NCBI GenBank assembly: GCA_905250115.1
Contig: CAJNOI010000038.1
Location: 402,308-466,307, forward strand
From: Adineta steineri
Lineage: Eukaryota > Rotifera > Eurotatoria > Adinetida > Adinetidae
Direction of reading: 5' to 3'
DNA: 64,000 bases
The position numbers and the translations under genes were made by a program. The notes under the pieces are model-generated. The model did no database searches. It saw nothing but the letters and a program-made list of their open reading frames with translations, and had not been told where the DNA came from. Shown piece after piece: positions 63,181 through 64,000 of this stretch (positions are counted from its first letter, which is position 1; each line of letters opens with the position of its first letter).

Positions 63181-64000
63181 ATGAATGAAAATTTGTCTTT
63201 TTTTAGAACTATGTTCTTAGCTAATTCACAGTCAAATTTTAATGTTATTCAACCTATACCCCGATTTTATACTACTCGATTTGGTCGTTATACGAAAATA
63301 GATGATGATGATAATGAACATGATGATAATAATCATGAATATAAAATTAATCAGGTAAATAAAGAACAATCGATTGATAAAACGTTCTTTAAAAAATTAA
63401 ATTTTAGTTTAATCAAGTGCCAAATTTAGCTACAAATGAAAATAATAATTCATTAATTACAATAACTGGTATACGAAATCGTGATTGGAATTTTCATGAT
63501 AATCCAAAAGATTTTAATGATAAAGATATACCTCATATTAAATATCAAGTAATTCCATCTATTAGTAATACAATTAAAAATCGTTCATCAAAGTAAATAT
63601 CAATGATAAGAATATCTTTATATTGTTTAATATATTGTCTCTAGTTGTACTATAGATAATACTAAAAATCAATATGAAGAATATGATCTTGATGAACAGG
63701 ATTTTCAATGGCTTATTGCATATAATCAATTTCGTACTGAAAATCGTAAGACTACCTGATTGTAAAATATATATACCAAACAGAATTTGATTTTCTATAG
63801 ATTTACCTGAATTAGATGAAAATATTTTTGAATACATCATGCAATTATTTGAACAACAATGTATATTTGCTCTACGACAGAAAAACTATGCTGATACAAT
63901 TCAATGTGATGCTTGTTTTCGTGTACTTAATTTATTTTCAAAAAGAATAAAAATCTGCATGTTTAATTTAGATTGATGATGTTGATGATCTTATCCAATG
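63181..64000 (+). CDS. JADE/BRPF-type protein with EPL-like region and PHD finger (cut by right edge)
   Basis: The first five exons are visible and the gene continues beyond the window. The N-terminus MNENLSFFRTM is followed by an acidic Asp/Asn stretch. After DIPHIKYQVIPS comes EEYDLDEQDFQWLIAYNQFR and LPELDENIFEYIMQLFEQQC, which correspond to the enhancer-of-polycomb-like segment (Y-D-x-D-x-D-x-x-WL ... LPxLDxxxFExxMxxLE) that precedes the PHD finger in JADE and BRPF proteins. The PHD finger then begins at IQCDACFRIDDVDDLIQC. These proteins scaffold MYST (HBO1/MOZ) histone acetyltransferase complexes. Splices CGT|ATT (last visible junction) and AATC|AT restore the motif. JADE and BRPF cannot be separated without the rest. 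Confidence 0.7.

Overview
The window is nuclear DNA of a small, gene-dense animal genome, most probably a bdelloid rotifer (Adineta/Rotaria type). The base composition is AT-rich, introns are mostly 45-60 nt GT-AG, many genes lie 100-400 bp apart, and codon use favours A/T at third positions. All clear genes have animal-type exon structure. The left-edge gene matches, from memory, a family I know only from bdelloids: a conserved N-terminal region found in front of NAD:arginine ADP-ribosyltransferase and TPR domains. I saw no rRNA, tRNA, CRISPR array or prokaryotic operon.

Layout, left to right. 1-578 (-): start of the ADP-ribosyltransferase-type gene, with a myristoylation-like N-terminus. 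1778-5024 (+): a secreted PhoPQ-related/AprA-like hydrolase, then a membrane-anchored FkbM-like protein. 5508-9632 (+): ZDHHC1/11-like palmitoyltransferase, a small ankyrin protein and Arp3. 9876-11177 (-): a degenerate lactate/malate-dehydrogenase-like protein, divergent from PCNA, which is followed by SPCS2 (11474-13560, +). 13943-14461 (-): an unknown two-TM protein, divergent from Integrator subunit 4 (14598-18585, +). 18712-18825: a hAT-type MITE. 18977-20227 (+): a PAP2 phosphatase. 21001-21405 (+): a scleraxis/paraxis-type bHLH factor. 21713-25902 (-): two seven-TM receptors. 25.9-31.3 kb: gene-poor, with one possible small gene. 31316-37808 (+): eight PLAT domains arranged as three genes or one complex locus. 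38317-40894 (-): a RAR-like nuclear receptor. 42112-43307 (-): Phafin (PLEKHF). 44061-45704 (+): GDP-mannose 4,6-dehydratase. 46115-47686 (-): an intronless ADP-ribosylglycohydrolase. 48428-54875 (-): a TRPM channel. 56126-57744 (+): a small protein carrying the APC beta-catenin-binding motif without armadillo repeats. 58432-59019: a mariner-type MITE with a hAT MITE nested in it. 59933-61827 (+): Nemo-like kinase. 63181-right edge (+): start of a JADE/BRPF-type PHD protein.

The strongest observations for follow-up are these. The PLAT locus is built from modules bounded by phase-1 introns, so all three transcription units can be spliced to one another in frame; it also has its own TATA boxes and two mutually exclusive terminal exons. 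A mini-APC lies 2.2 kb from Nemo-like kinase, and both are Wnt-pathway components. E2F-consensus sites lie in the PCNA and INTS4 divergent promoters. Splice-acceptor-like sequences sit 0-20 nt before many start codons, as expected for spliced-leader trans-splicing. An 8-nt microexon encodes the P-box of the nuclear receptor. A MITE is nested within another MITE, with both target-site duplications intact. All reading and motif matching was done by eye; exon ends were chosen by reading frame, GT-AG and family homology, and no database was searched.
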